64,000 nucleotides of DNA from Mycobacterium triplex (GTDB lineage Bacteria > Actinomycetota > Actinomycetes > Mycobacteriales > Mycobacteriaceae). The stretch's first letter is position 1. The number at the start of each line of letters is the position of its first letter. Location of the stretch: NCBI RefSeq assembly GCF_000689255.1, contig NZ_HG964446.1, forward strand, positions 2,472,057 to 2,536,056, given 5' to 3'. Shown here piece by piece: positions 17,551 through 25,917 of this stretch. The position numbers and the translations under genes were made by a program. Under the pieces are notes generated by a model. The model was not told where the DNA came from. It worked only from the letters and a program-made list of their open reading frames with translations, and ran no database searches.

Positions 17551-18366
17551 ATGGCCAATCCGTTCGTCAAAGCGTGGAAATACATCATGGCGTTGTTCAA
17601 CGCGAAAATTGACGAGCACGCCGACCCGAAGATCCAGATTCAGCAGGCCATTGAGGAAGCCCAGCGCACACATCAGGCGCTGACCCAGCAGGCGGCGCAG
17701 GTGATCGGCAACCAGCGTCAGCTGGAGATGCGGCTCAACCGGCAGCTCGCCGACATCGAGAAGCTCCAGGTCAACGTGCGCCAGGCGCTGACCCTGGCCG
17801 ACCAGGCCACCGCGGGCGGAGATGCCGCCAAGGCCGCCGAGTACACCAACGCCGCCGAGGCGTTCGCGGCTCAGCTGGTCACCGCCGAGCAGAGCGTCGA
17901 AGATCTCAAGACGCTGCACGACCAGGCCCTGGGCGCGGCGGCGCAGGCCAAGAAGGCCGTCGAACGCAACGCGATGGTGTTGCAGCAGAAGATCGCCGAG
18001 CGCACCAAGCTGCTCAGCCAGCTGGAGCAGGCGAAGATGCAGGAGCAGGTCAGCGCGTCGCTGCGGTCGATGAGCGAGATCGCCGCGCCGGGCAACACCC
18101 CGAGCCTCGACGAGGTGCGCGACAAGATCGAACGCCGCTACGCCAACGCCGTCGGCTCGGCCGAGCTCGCCCAGAACTCGGTGCAGGGCCGCATGCTCGA
18201 GGTCCAGCAGGCCAGCGTCGAGATGGCCGGTCATTCGCGGCTCGAGCAAATCCGCGCGTCGATGCGTGGCGAGGCGTTGCCGACGGGCGGAACACCCGCG
18301 GCCCCTGGAGCCACGCCGGCCACCCCGGCCGAGGGACAAATCGCCGAGAAACCCTTCGGCCAGTAG
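17551..18366 (+). CDS. pspA: Phage-shock protein A / 35-kDa antigen (PspA/IM30 family)
   Basis: The protein is 271 residues and mostly coiled coil, with heptads through about 25-220. The N-terminal amphipathic segment [20 protein letters not shown] would insert into stressed membranes. PspA oligomers bind the inner leaflet to keep the membrane sealed and restrain ClgR. The start ATG 17551 follows AACGGAGC. The C-terminal ~40 residues are a disordered Ala/Pro/Thr tail. It sits between clgR and the membrane partner gene, as in the mycobacterial Psp system. Confidence 0.96.
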   Translation: MANPFVKAWKYIMALFNAKIDEHADPKIQIQQAIEEAQRTHQALTQQAAQVIGNQRQLEMRLNRQLADIEKLQVNVRQALTLADQATAGGDAAKAAEYTNAAEAFAAQLVTAEQSVEDLKTLHDQALGAAAQAKKAVERNAMVLQQKIAERTKLLSQLEQAKMQEQVSASLRSMSEIAAPGNTPSLDEVRDKIERRYANAVGSAELAQNSVQGRMLEVQQASVEMAGHSRLEQIRASMRGEALPTGGTPAAPGATPATPAEGQIAEKPFGQ

Positions 18367-18381
18367 CCCGGCCGGTGTGAC

Positions 18382-19215
18382 GTGGCGGTGAAGGCAACGC
18401 ATCGCGGGCCCTGGCGGGCACTGTTGCAGCAGGGGCTGGACACCGCCGCCGACTTGACCGGCTTCGTCGCCCAGAAGATCAGCGCGGCCGCCGATCCGCG
18501 GGCCCGGCTGCTGCGCCGGCGTCGTCGGGCGCTGCGGTGGGCGTGGATCTTCACCATCGGCAGCGTGTTCTGGGGTTTGGTCACGGCCGTGCTGGCGTGG
18601 TGGGGCTGGTTCGTGTTGCTGCTGCAGATCACCGGCGCGATCGCGGTTCTCGAGGTGATTCCGGCGACGTTGTTGTTCTTCCGCTACCACTGGCTGAAGG
18701 CCGAGCCGCTGCCGGCCAGCCGGCCCGCCGTCGCGCGCCGGCTGCCGCCACCGGGTTCGGCGGCGCGACCCGCGATGTATGCGCTCGGCGCGTCCGAGCG
18801 GGGGTTCTTCTCGCTGCTGGGCGTGATCGAGCGCGGCGCCATGTTGCCGGTGGACGAGATCGCCGACTTGACCGCGGCGGCGAACAGGACCTCGGCGGCG
18901 ATGGCGTCCACCGCCGCGGAGGTGGTGTCGATGGAGCGCGCGGCGCACAACTCGGAGTCGTCGCGGGCGTATCTGGTGCCCACCATCAACGCGTTCACCG
19001 CGCAGCTCAGCGCCGGCGTCCGGCAGTACAACGAAATGGTCACCGCCGCAGCCCAATTGGTTTCCTCGGCAAACGGTAAGGCAAACGGTAAGGCAAACGG
19101 TGACGGGTTAGCCGACGCACAGCGGCGCTACCGCGCCGAATTGGTCGAGGCCACCGATCGCCTGACCGGTTGGGCTCAGGCGTTCGACGAACTCGGCGGG
19201 CTGCCGCGCCGTTAG
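18382..19215 (+). CDS. pspM: PspM-like integral membrane partner of PspA
   Basis: The 277-residue protein (Rv2743c type) has a basic N terminus and two adjacent membrane helices (about 53-95). A long, mostly helical cytoplasmic region (about 130-277) follows. It anchors PspA at the membrane in the mycobacterial Psp response. GTG 18382 or GTG 18388 can start it, 15-21 bases after pspA. A 12-base tandem repeat inserts Asn-Gly-Lys-Ala units near residue 231. The Rv2742c gene that follows in M. tuberculosis is absent: ephG begins its convergent overlap at the stop codon (19212-19215). Confidence 0.88.
   Translation: MAVKATHRGPWRALLQQGLDTAADLTGFVAQKISAAADPRARLLRRRRRALRWAWIFTIGSVFWGLVTAVLAWWGWFVLLLQITGAIAVLEVIPATLLFFRYHWLKAEPLPASRPAVARRLPPPGSAARPAMYALGASERGFFSLLGVIERGAMLPVDEIADLTAAANRTSAAMASTAAEVVSMERAAHNSESSRAYLVPTINAFTAQLSAGVRQYNEMVTAAAQLVSSANGKANGKANGDGLADAQRRYRAELVEATDRLTGWAQAFDELGGLPRR
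19068..19101 (+). repeat. 12-base tandem repeat inside pspM
   Basis: The unit GGCAAACGGTAA is repeated 2.8 times and encodes (A)NGK repeats in a helical region. The repeat stays in frame for any copy number, so length variants would not disrupt the protein. Confidence 0.8.
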
Positions 19216-19643
19216 AACGACGCTTTGAGCGACGGCAATACCAGCGCCGCCACCCCGCGCAGCAACGCCTTGGTCATGTCGAAGAAGTCAAAGTAGTCCC
19301 GCCACAACGTGATTCGTCCGTTGTGTACCTCGAACACGCCGCACACCCAGAACTGCAGGCGCAGCGGGCCCATGATCAGCGCATCGCTGCGCTCGGTGAG
19401 CACCGCGGCGCCGTCGGCGGCGATGCGGTGGATCTTGACCTCGAATCCCGCGCGGCCGTCCATGCGGCGGAACAGCTTCATCGCTCGGGTGCGGCCATGG
19501 ATCGTCGGCAATCCGACGTTTTCGTAGACGAGGTTGTCGTCCAGCGAGGCGTCCGCGGTCTCGTAGTCCGCGTCCATCAGTGCGTTCAGAAAAGTCTCGA
19601 CCGTGCGCGTGTTCGCGACGGCTGTCCCAGTCAGCTCGGTCAT
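19212..19643 (-). CDS. ephG: Limonene-epoxide-hydrolase-like protein EphG
   Basis: This 143-residue alpha+beta-barrel protein of the SnoaL/limonene epoxide hydrolase superfamily corresponds to Rv2740, whose crystal structure and epoxide hydrolase activity are known. TVETFLNALMDADYETA, LVYENVGLPTIHGR and FEVHNGRITLWRDYFD are the family blocks. Arg and Asp residues for the Asp-Arg-Asp catalytic relay are present in GRTRAMK and WRDYFD. A sterol or lipid epoxide is the suspected substrate. A leaderless promoter lies 6 bases before the ATG. It overlaps pspM by 4 bases, tail to tail. Confidence 0.9.
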   Translation of the reverse strand: MTELTGTAVANTRTVETFLNALMDADYETADASLDDNLVYENVGLPTIHGRTRAMKLFRRMDGRAGFEVKIHRIAADGAAVLTERSDALIMGPLRLQFWVCGVFEVHNGRITLWRDYFDFFDMTKALLRGVAALVLPSLKASF

Positions 19644-19649
19644 GGTGCC

Positions 19650-19655
19650 AGCGTA
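19650..19655 (-). promoter_or_regulatory. -10 hexamer of a leaderless ephG promoter
   Basis: On the minus strand TACGCT is followed by GGCACC and ATG 19643, a 6-base spacer consistent with leaderless transcription. Confidence 0.5.
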
Positions 19656-19692
19656 GGCGCGTGCCCATCGGGCGCTGTGGCAGGGTAAGACG

Positions 19693-20859
19693 GTGCGAGT
19701 CGCCGTGGTCGCCGGGCCTGATCCCGGGCACTCGTTTCCCGCGATCGCCCTGTGTCAGCGCTTCCGGGACGCGGGCGACGAGCCCACCCTGTTCACCGGC
19801 GAGGAATGGCTGCCGGCCGCGCGCGACGCCGGCATCTCCGCGGTCGCACTCGACGGGCTGGCCGCCACCGACGAAGACGTCGACGCCGGGGCCCGAATCC
19901 ACCGGCGTGCGGCGCGGATGGCGGTGCTCAACGTCCCGGTGCTGCGCGACCTGGCGCCCGACCTGGTGGTGTCCGACGTCATCACCGCCGGCGGCGGCAT
20001 GGCCGCCGAGCTGCTCGGGATCCCGTGGATCGAGCTCAACCCGCATCCGCTGTACCTGCCGTCGAAGGGGTTGCCGCCGATCGGCAGCGGGCTGGCGCCG
20101 GGTACCGGCCTGGGCGGCCGGCTGCGCGATGCCGCGATGCGGGCGCTGACGGCGCGGTCGGTGCGCGCCGGGCTGGCGCAGCGCGCGTTGGCGCGTACGG
20201 AGATCGGACTGCCGGCACGCGACCCCGGGCCGCTGCGACGGCTGATCGCGACGCTGCCCGCACTGGAAGTGTCCCGCCCGGACTGGCCGGCCGAGGCCGT
20301 CGTGGTCGGGCCGCTGCACTTCGAGCCGACCGATCACCTCCTCGAGGTCCCCGCCGGTTCCGGGCCGGTGGTGGTCATCGCGCCGTCGACCGCCCTGATC
20401 GGGACCGAAGGTCTGGCCGAAGTCGCGCTGGGCTGCCTGACGCCGGGGGAGACGTTGCCGGCGGGGTCCCGGTTGCTGGTGTCCCGGTTGGACGGCCCGG
20501 ATCTGACGGTGCCGCCGTGGGCGGCCGTCGGGCTGGGACGTCAGGACGAGTTGCTGGCGCATGCCGACCTGGTGGTCTGCGGCGGCGGGCACGGAATGGT
20601 GGCCAAGGCGCTGCTGGCCGGGGTGCCGCTGGTGGTGGTTCCCGGCGGCGGTGACCAGTGGGAGATCGCCAACCGGGTGGCGCGGCAGGGCAGCGCGCGG
20701 CTGATTCGGCCGTTGACCGCCGAGGCGTTGGCGATCGCGGTCAACGTCGTGTTGTCGACTCCCCGCTACCGTGAGGCGGCGTGCACCGCCGCGGCCGGCA
20801 TCCACCGCGTCGCCGACCCGGTGCGGGTATGCCACCAGGCGCTGGCGCTCGCGAAATAG
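19693..20859 (+). CDS. GT1-like glycosyltransferase (UDP-glucuronosyl/MGT family)
   Basis: This 388-residue two-domain GT-B protein has an N-terminal acceptor domain beginning VRVAVVAGPDPGHSFPAIALC. Its C-terminal nucleotide-sugar domain has VVCGGGHGMVAKALLAGVPLVVVPGGGDQWEIANRV, the donor-binding signature of macrolide-type glycosyltransferases. It corresponds to Rv2739c (alanine-rich putative transferase). Acceptor and donor are unknown. Start GTG 19693 follows a weak GGTAAG. It lies upstream of the DUF3046 gene in the same orientation. Confidence 0.85.
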   Translation: MRVAVVAGPDPGHSFPAIALCQRFRDAGDEPTLFTGEEWLPAARDAGISAVALDGLAATDEDVDAGARIHRRAARMAVLNVPVLRDLAPDLVVSDVITAGGGMAAELLGIPWIELNPHPLYLPSKGLPPIGSGLAPGTGLGGRLRDAAMRALTARSVRAGLAQRALARTEIGLPARDPGPLRRLIATLPALEVSRPDWPAEAVVVGPLHFEPTDHLLEVPAGSGPVVVIAPSTALIGTEGLAEVALGCLTPGETLPAGSRLLVSRLDGPDLTVPPWAAVGLGRQDELLAHADLVVCGGGHGMVAKALLAGVPLVVVPGGGDQWEIANRVARQGSARLIRPLTAEALAIAVNVVLSTPRYREAACTAAAGIHRVADPVRVCHQALALAK

Positions 20860-20869
20860 CCGGGCTCGG

Positions 20870-20875
20870 TATGTT
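20870..20875 (+). promoter_or_regulatory. -10 hexamer of a leaderless DUF3046 gene promoter
   Basis: TATGTT plus a 7-base spacer leads to GTG 20883, arguing against the ATG at 20871 that overlaps the hexamer. Confidence 0.55.
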
Positions 20876-20882
20876 AGCTGGC

Positions 20883-21077
20883 GTGCGGCTGACGGAGTTC
20901 AACGAGCGGGTGGTGTTGCGATTCGGCGCCGCCTACGGCGCATCGGTGCTCCTAGATCATGTGCTGCCGGGTTTCGACGGCCGGACCGCCGCCCAGGCGA
21001 TCGAGGACGGCATCGAACCACGGGACGTCTGGCGGGCGTTGTGTGTCGACTTCGACGTGCCCCGCGAGCAGTGGTGA
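20883..21077 (+). CDS. DUF3046 small protein
   Basis: The 64-residue protein begins VRLTEFNERVVLRFGAAYG and ends CVDFDVPREQW. The DGRTAAQAIEDGIEPRDVW helix is conserved in actinobacteria, nearly always just upstream of recA (Rv2738c). Function is unknown; the genomic link suggests a tie to recA or its regulation. GTG 20883 is chosen from the -10 element 7 bases upstream. Here it is separated from recA by an extra convergent gene, unlike the order I recall in M. tuberculosis. Confidence 0.85.
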   Translation: MRLTEFNERVVLRFGAAYGASVLLDHVLPGFDGRTAAQAIEDGIEPRDVWRALCVDFDVPREQW

Positions 21078-21095
21078 GCCGCCGCGAGCTTCCCA

Positions 21096-21219
21096 CCGAG
21101 TGTGCGGTCATGGCGCCGCGTGTGCGCTGGCGGCGTTGAGTGTGTGCTGGCGGCGGACTCCGTCGGCGTGTCGTCGCTCTAGGCGCACATCCATAGCCTC
21201 AGCTGCACACTCAACGCCG
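21096..21219. repeat. Intergenic repeat element, copy B
   Basis: This second copy of the repeat family is bounded by GAGTGTGC and GCACACTC, perfect inverted 8-mers, with CGCGTGTGCG and GGCGTGTCGTCG inside. It lies between the convergent DUF3046 and FhuF-like genes and includes the last bases of the latter's stop codon. Confidence 0.7.
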
Positions 21220-21888
21220 GGCCGACCGCTGGGCCGCCTGCCGAAACACGCAGTCGCCGCACACGGATCGTCCGGGGAGGCGATAGAACAGGCAGCAGCT
21301 GTCGCGCCGGAAGCCCAGATGTGAGCCGGTGAGCGTGCCGGATCCGGACAGCACGCCGGTGTTCAGCAGCGATTCGGTGATCTCGACGATCCGCGCGCGC
21401 AGGTCGGGCCGGGCCGCGAGCAGCGCCCGCGACGCGCCGACCAGTGCGGACGCGATGTTGCCGGCCAGCAGGGCGGGTGCCAGTTTGACCCGCAGGCCGG
21501 CCGCGAACGGCTGCATGTGGTGTTGCACCACCAGGCGATACACCTGGGCGGCGACGTCGGTGACCGGCTCGCCGACCGGCTCGGGCAGGCGCAGCCGCGC
21601 CCCGTCGTCGGCGCGTTGCAGGTCGTGCAGGTCGACAACGACGCCGTGGGCCAGCGCGCAGGCCAGCACCGGCGACCACAGCCGGGTGGCGTGGCCGAGG
21701 TGAACGAGCGAGGCGGCGATCCGCAGGTCCGTCGTGTGGTAGCGCTGTGCGGTGGTGTCGATCAAGCCGGCAAAGCCGTCGGCGTAGTCCCGGCGGACGG
21801 GGTGCCATCCGGGGCCATCGCCGCCCACCGTCAGCGCGAAAAACCCTTTGTAGGACGATATTTCGGCAAGTTCGCCGGAGATATCCAT
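21211..21888 (-). CDS. FhuF-like [2Fe-2S] reductase behind a cobalamin riboswitch
   Basis: The protein ends with CCLFYRLPGRSVCGDC, the C-C-x10-C-x2-C cluster motif of FhuF-type ferric-siderophore reductases. The upstream half is the variable helical part of that family. I take ATG 21888 as the start (225 residues). The longer in-frame ATG at 21981 lies inside the riboswitch aptamer, and its first 31 codons are RNA structure rather than protein. Cobalamin control suggests a role in vitamin B12 uptake or reduction rather than, or in addition to, iron release; that is inference. It is divergent from recA and I recall no counterpart here in M. tuberculosis. Confidence 0.78.
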   Translation of the reverse strand: MDISGELAEISSYKGFFALTVGGDGPGWHPVRRDYADGFAGLIDTTAQRYHTTDLRIAASLVHLGHATRLWSPVLACALAHGVVVDLHDLQRADDGARLRLPEPVGEPVTDVAAQVYRLVVQHHMQPFAAGLRVKLAPALLAGNIASALVGASRALLAARPDLRARIVEITESLLNTGVLSGSGTLTGSHLGFRRDSCCLFYRLPGRSVCGDCVFRQAAQRSARR

Positions 21889-21934
21889 GCGTGCGCGTCC
21901 AGCCTCTCCGGGGAGATCCGCCCCAGCGTCCAGC

Positions 21935-22078
21935 GAGGAAGCGCCGGCGGTGAGTATCTGGCTCTCGGGCTGTGAAGACATGCCCGATCACAGTGGCGGG
22001 ACCGCACCGGATTCGCACCGGTTTCCTCGTCATGCGGGCCCGTCGGCGCCCTGTCGGTAGCCGATATTGCCACACCCG
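21935..22078 (-). promoter_or_regulatory. Cobalamin (B12) riboswitch upstream of the FhuF-like gene
   Basis: Read on the minus strand, the element contains GAGGAAACCGGTGCGAATCC followed by GGTGCGGTCCCGCCACTGTG. This matches the conserved cobalamin riboswitch core (GGGAAnnCGGTGnnAAnnCCG then GGnCCCGCCACTGTgA). The 3' part GAGAGCCAGATACTCACCGCC fits the family's closing segment (aGCCAGGAgACCtgCC). The aptamer runs past ATG 21981, so translation must begin further downstream. It should repress the gene when adenosylcobalamin or a related cobalamin is plentiful. Confidence 0.85.
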
Positions 22079-22103
22079 ACTCTCGCGGCGTGTCGAACTT
22101 GAA

Positions 22104-22119
22104 TCGAACAGGTGTTCGT
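22104..22119 (+). promoter_or_regulatory. LexA (SOS) box of recA
   Basis: TCGAACAGGTGTTCGT differs by one base from the mycobacterial SOS consensus TCGAAC-N4-GTTCGA and lies 107-122 bases before recA. LexA binding here would repress the upstream recA promoter. Confidence 0.85.
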
Positions 22120-22149
22120 CTACTGTGGTGATCACTCGAAGAAGACGAC

Positions 22150-22172
22150 TTGTCGGTGGCCGGCTCTAGTGT
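22150..22172 (+). promoter_or_regulatory. RecA-NDp type (PafBC-class) promoter of recA
   Basis: TTGTCGGTG, 8 bases, then TAGTGT matches the RecA-independent DNA-damage promoter consensus ttgTCRGTG-N8-TAnnnT of mycobacteria. It lies downstream of the LexA box, so recA has two damage-inducible inputs. Confidence 0.8.
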
Positions 22173-22225
22173 CACGGCCAACCGACCGATACCGGTCAGA
22201 AGAACACCGACTATAGGAGAGCGCC

Positions 22226-23266
22226 ATGGTGCAAGCCCCCGACCGCGAGAAGGCTCTCGAGCTGGCGATGGCCCAGATCGAGAAGAGCTACGGCAAAGGC
22301 TCGGTGATGCGTCTCGGCGACGAGCAGCGTCAGCCGATCTCGGTCATTCCGACCGGATCCATTGCGTTGGACGTGGCCCTGGGCATCGGCGGGTTGCCCC
22401 GCGGCCGGGTCGTGGAGATCTACGGCCCGGAATCCTCGGGTAAGACGACCGTCGCCCTGCACGCGGTGGCCAACGCCCAGGCCGCCGGCGGTGTCGCGGC
22501 GTTCATCGACGCCGAGCACGCCCTGGACCCGGACTACGCCCGCAAGCTCGGCGTCGACACCGATTCGCTGCTGGTCAGTCAGCCCGACACCGGTGAGCAG
22601 GCGCTGGAGATCGCCGACATGCTGATCCGCTCCGGCGCCCTGGACATCCTGGTCATCGACTCGGTGGCCGCCCTGGTGCCGCGCGCGGAACTCGAGGGCG
22701 AAATGGGCGACAGTCACGTCGGGCTCCAGGCCCGGCTGATGAGCCAGGCGCTGCGGAAAATGACTGGCGCGCTGAACAATTCGGGAACCACAGCGATCTT
22801 CATCAACCAGCTCCGCGAAAAGATCGGCGTGATGTTCGGCAGCCCCGAAACAACAACGGGCGGAAAGGCTTTGAAGTTCTACGCCTCGGTGCGCTTGGAT
22901 GTGCGCCGGATCGAGACGCTCAAGGACGGCACCGATGCGGTCGGTAACCGCACCAGGGTCAAGGTCGTCAAGAACAAGGTGTCGCCGCCGTTCAAGCAGG
23001 CCGAGTTCGACATCCTCTACGGCCGCGGTATCAGCAGGGAGGGCTCGCTGATCGACATGGGTGTGGATCAGGGCTTCATCCGTAAGTCCGGTTCCTGGTT
23101 CACCTATGAGGGCGAGCAACTCGGCCAGGGCAAGGAAAACGTCCGCAACTTCCTGGTGGAGAACGCCGATATCGCCAACGAGATCGAGAAGAAGATCAAG
23201 GAGAAGCTTGGCATTGGCGCGGTGTTGACCGATGATGACGTCCTCCCAGCCCCCGTCGATTTCTGA
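22226..23266 (+). CDS. recA: RecA recombinase
   Basis: RecA (346 residues) is the strand-exchange ATPase and LexA co-protease. Walker [10 protein letters not shown] lies at 67-75, Walker B in [17 protein letters not shown], and loop L2 in [20 protein letters not shown]. The site that carries an intein in M. tuberculosis (after K251) reads KNK-VSPPF here, with Val252 in place of the intein's Cys, so the gene is uninterrupted. The ATG follows TAGGAGAG. recX starts 35 bases before the recA stop. Confidence 0.99.
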   Translation: MVQAPDREKALELAMAQIEKSYGKGSVMRLGDEQRQPISVIPTGSIALDVALGIGGLPRGRVVEIYGPESSGKTTVALHAVANAQAAGGVAAFIDAEHALDPDYARKLGVDTDSLLVSQPDTGEQALEIADMLIRSGALDILVIDSVAALVPRAELEGEMGDSHVGLQARLMSQALRKMTGALNNSGTTAIFINQLREKIGVMFGSPETTTGGKALKFYASVRLDVRRIETLKDGTDAVGNRTRVKVVKNKVSPPFKQAEFDILYGRGISREGSLIDMGVDQGFIRKSGSWFTYEGEQLGQGKENVRNFLVENADIANEIEKKIKEKLGIGAVLTDDDVLPAPVDF

Positions 23267-23753
23267 TCCCTCCCGCGAAGAGCAGGCGCGGGCGTTGTGC
23301 CTGCGCCTGCTCACCGCCAGGTCGCGCACCCGGGCCGAATTGTCCGGCCAGCTCGCCAAACGCGGATACCCCGGCGACGTCAGCACTCGGGTACTCGACC
23401 GGCTGACGGCCGTCGGGCTGGTGGACGACAGGGACTTCGCCGAGCAGTGGGTCCGATCCCGGCATACCAGGGCCGGAAAGAGCAGGCGCGCCTTGGCCGC
23501 CGAGCTGCACACCAAGGGCGTCGACAAAGACGTCATCGACACGGCGCTGGCCGCCATCGACGCCGGTGCCGAACGAGACCGGGCCGAGGAATTGGTGCGG
23601 GCCAAGCTGCGGCGGGAGACGCTCAGCGGGGACGACGCGCGCATCACTCGCCGGCTGGTGGGAATGCTGGCCCGGCGCGGCTACAGCCAAAACCTGGCCT
23701 GCGAGGTTGTGCTGGCCGAGCTGAACGCCGAGCGGGAACGTCGCCGCGTCTAG
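23232..23753 (+). CDS. recX: Regulatory protein RecX
   Basis: The 173-residue, all-helical protein of three RecX repeats caps RecA filaments and inhibits strand exchange and ATPase. [36 protein letters not shown] and [21 protein letters not shown] are the repeat cores. ATG 23232 overlaps recA by 35 bases, the same arrangement as in other mycobacteria, so its translation is tied to recA. The Rv2734/Rv2735c pair that follows in M. tuberculosis is absent; miaB begins 44 bases after the stop. Confidence 0.95.
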   Translation: MMTSSQPPSISDPSREEQARALCLRLLTARSRTRAELSGQLAKRGYPGDVSTRVLDRLTAVGLVDDRDFAEQWVRSRHTRAGKSRRALAAELHTKGVDKDVIDTALAAIDAGAERDRAEELVRAKLRRETLSGDDARITRRLVGMLARRGYSQNLACEVVLAELNAERERRRV

Positions 23754-23785
23754 CTGGGGGTTAATACCTCGGGCGCTGGTCGCCG

Positions 23786-23791
23786 TACCAT
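23786..23791 (+). promoter_or_regulatory. -10 hexamer of a leaderless miaB promoter
   Basis: TACCAT followed by GGCCCC and GTG 23798 gives a 6-base spacer, supporting this start codon. Confidence 0.5.
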
Positions 23792-23797
23792 GGCCCC

Positions 23798-25300
23798 GTG
23801 ACTTCGACGGTGGCCCGAGAAGCTTCGGGGGCGCGTACCTACCAGGTGCGCACCTACGGCTGCCAGATGAACGTCCACGACTCCGAGCGGTTGGCGGGTC
23901 TGCTCGAGGCGGCGGGCTACCGGCGGGCCGACGAGGGCACCGACGCGGATGTGGTCGTCTTCAACACCTGCGCGGTACGCGAAAACGCCGACAACAAGCT
24001 GTACGGCAACATCAGCCACCTGGCCCCGCGCAAACGCGACAACCCGGAATTCCAGATCGCGGTCGGTGGGTGCCTGGCCCAGAAAGACCGAGACTCGTTG
24101 CTGCGCAAGGCGCCGTGGGTCGATGTCGTGTTCGGCACCCACAACATCGGGTCGCTGCCCACGCTGCTGGAGCGGGCCCGGCACAACAAGGCCGCCCAGG
24201 TGGAGATTGTCGAGGCGCTGCAGGAATTTCCCTCGTCGCTGCCGAGTGCTCGCGAATCTGCTTACGCCGCTTGGGTTTCCATCTCCGTCGGCTGCAACAA
24301 CAGCTGTACGTTCTGCATTGTCCCGTCGTTGCGCGGCAAGGAGGTGGACCGCAGTCCGGCCGACATCCTGGCCGAGGTGCGATCGCTGGTCGCCGACGGC
24401 GTGCTGGAGGTCACGCTGCTGGGGCAGAACGTCAACGCCTATGGCGTCTCGTTCGCCGACCCGGTGTTGCCCCGCAACCGCGGCGCCTTCGCCGAGCTGC
24501 TGCGGGCCTGCGGTGACATCGACGGGCTGGAGCGCGTGCGGTTCACCTCGCCGCATCCCGCGGAGTTCACCGACGATGTCATCGAGGCCATGGCGCAGAC
24601 GCCCAACGTCTGCCCCGCCCTGCACATGCCGCTGCAGTCGGGGTCGGACCGGATGCTGCGGGTCATGCGGCGCTCGTACCGCGCCGAGCGCTACCTCGGC
24701 ATCATCGATCGGGTGCGGGCGGCGATGCCGCATGCGGCCATCACCACCGACCTCATCGTCGGATTCCCCGGCGAGACCGAAGAGGACTTCGCGGCCACCC
24801 TCGACGTGGTACGCCGGGCCCGGTTCGCCGCGGCTTTCACCTTCCAGTACTCCAAGCGGCCCGGCACCCCGGCCGCCGAGCTCGACGGTCAGCTGCCGAA
24901 AGACGTTGTGCAGGAACGCTATATGCGCCTGATCGAACTGCAGGAGCAGATCTCGCTGGAGTCCAACCGCAACCTGATCGGCCAGACCGTCGAATTGCTG
25001 GTCGCCGCCGGCGAAGGCCGTAAGGACGCTCGCACCGCCCGCATGACCGGGCGCGCCCGCGACGGGCGGCTGGTGCACTTCACCGCCGACACCGCGGTGC
25101 GGCCCGGAGACATCATCACCACCGTGGTCACCGAGGCCGCGCCGCACCACCTGATCGCCGACGCCGGCATCCTGACCCACCGCCGTACCCGAGCCGGTGA
25201 CGCGCACGCCGCCGGAACGCGCCCGCGGGGTATCGGTTTGGGCATGCCCGGCATCGGGCCGGCCGTTCACACCGTCGAGACCCAGGGATGTGCCCGATGA
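23798..25300 (+). CDS. miaB: tRNA-2-methylthio-N6-dimethylallyladenosine synthase MiaB
   Basis: This 500-residue radical-SAM methylthiotransferase adds the 2-methylthio group to i6A37 in tRNA. The N-terminal UPF0004 domain has [11 protein letters not shown] with conserved Cys residues (also [10 protein letters not shown] and GGCLAQKD). The radical-SAM motif CxxxCxxC is [12 protein letters not shown] (about residues 166-177). A TRAM domain lies near 395-450. Its prenyl substrate is made by MiaA, encoded about 4.4 kb downstream. The stop overlaps the ATG of the next membrane-protein gene. Confidence 0.97.
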   Translation: MTSTVAREASGARTYQVRTYGCQMNVHDSERLAGLLEAAGYRRADEGTDADVVVFNTCAVRENADNKLYGNISHLAPRKRDNPEFQIAVGGCLAQKDRDSLLRKAPWVDVVFGTHNIGSLPTLLERARHNKAAQVEIVEALQEFPSSLPSARESAYAAWVSISVGCNNSCTFCIVPSLRGKEVDRSPADILAEVRSLVADGVLEVTLLGQNVNAYGVSFADPVLPRNRGAFAELLRACGDIDGLERVRFTSPHPAEFTDDVIEAMAQTPNVCPALHMPLQSGSDRMLRVMRRSYRAERYLGIIDRVRAAMPHAAITTDLIVGFPGETEEDFAATLDVVRRARFAAAFTFQYSKRPGTPAAELDGQLPKDVVQERYMRLIELQEQISLESNRNLIGQTVELLVAAGEGRKDARTARMTGRARDGRLVHFTADTAVRPGDIITTVVTEAAPHHLIADAGILTHRRTRAGDAHAAGTRPRGIGLGMPGIGPAVHTVETQGCAR

Positions 25301-25917
25301 CCAAAGAACACACCGACATTGACGCCCTGCGCGCCGAGATCGAGGCCGCAGAACGCCGCGTCGCACGCGAAATCGACCCCGGACCACGGGGATTCGTCGT
25401 CGCCATCCTGGTGTTCCTGCTGCTGGGATCGTTCGTCTTGCCGCACACCGGCCAGGTCCGCGGCTGGGACGTGCTGTTCAGCAGTCACGGCGCCGGTGCG
25501 GCCGCGCTGTCGCTGCCGTCCAAGGTATTCGCTTGGCTGACACTGGTTTTCGGCGTCGGATTCTCCATGCTGGCGTTGCTGACCCGTCGCTGGGCGTTGG
25601 CGTGGATCGCGCTGGCCGGCTCGTCGATGGCCAGCGCGACCGGGCTCTTGGCGGTGTGGTCGCGCCAGACCGCGGCCGCCGGTCATCCGGGCCCCGGCAT
25701 CGGGCTGTGGGTGGCATGGATCCTGGTGATCCTGTTGACATTCCACTGGGCCCGGGTGGTGTGGTCCCGCACGATCGTGCAGCTGGCGGCCGAAGAGCAG
25801 CGGCGCCGGATCAGCGCCGAGCAACAGTCCAGGACGTTGCTACAGAGCCTGGGCGACCAGGACACCCCCGACAGCCCCGACGCCGAGACGCCGCCGGACC
25901 AGGCCCCCGGCCGCTAG
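25297..25917 (+). CDS. Conserved membrane protein (Rv2732c type)
   Basis: The 206-residue protein has four predicted membrane helices (about 32-52, 77-97, 103-122, 138-160), a charged N-terminal helix and a hydrophilic, acidic C-terminal tail. ATG 25297 overlaps the miaB stop (ATGA), so it is translationally coupled to miaB; GTG 25288 is an alternative. The function is unknown and no catalytic motif is visible. Confidence 0.85.
   Translation: MTKEHTDIDALRAEIEAAERRVAREIDPGPRGFVVAILVFLLLGSFVLPHTGQVRGWDVLFSSHGAGAAALSLPSKVFAWLTLVFGVGFSMLALLTRRWALAWIALAGSSMASATGLLAVWSRQTAAAGHPGPGIGLWVAWILVILLTFHWARVVWSRTIVQLAAEEQRRRISAEQQSRTLLQSLGDQDTPDSPDAETPPDQAPGR

Noticed and set aside
19216..19692. PE_PGRS47/Rv2742c counterpart expected from M. 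tuberculosis order
   Set aside because: pspM and ephG overlap at their 3' ends and the glycosyltransferase starts 50 bases after the ephG start codon, leaving no room; no Gly-Gly-Ala repeat frame is present.
21889..21981. Longer N terminus of the FhuF-like protein from ATG 21981
   Set aside because: These codons lie in the 3' half of the cobalamin aptamer and have no family similarity.
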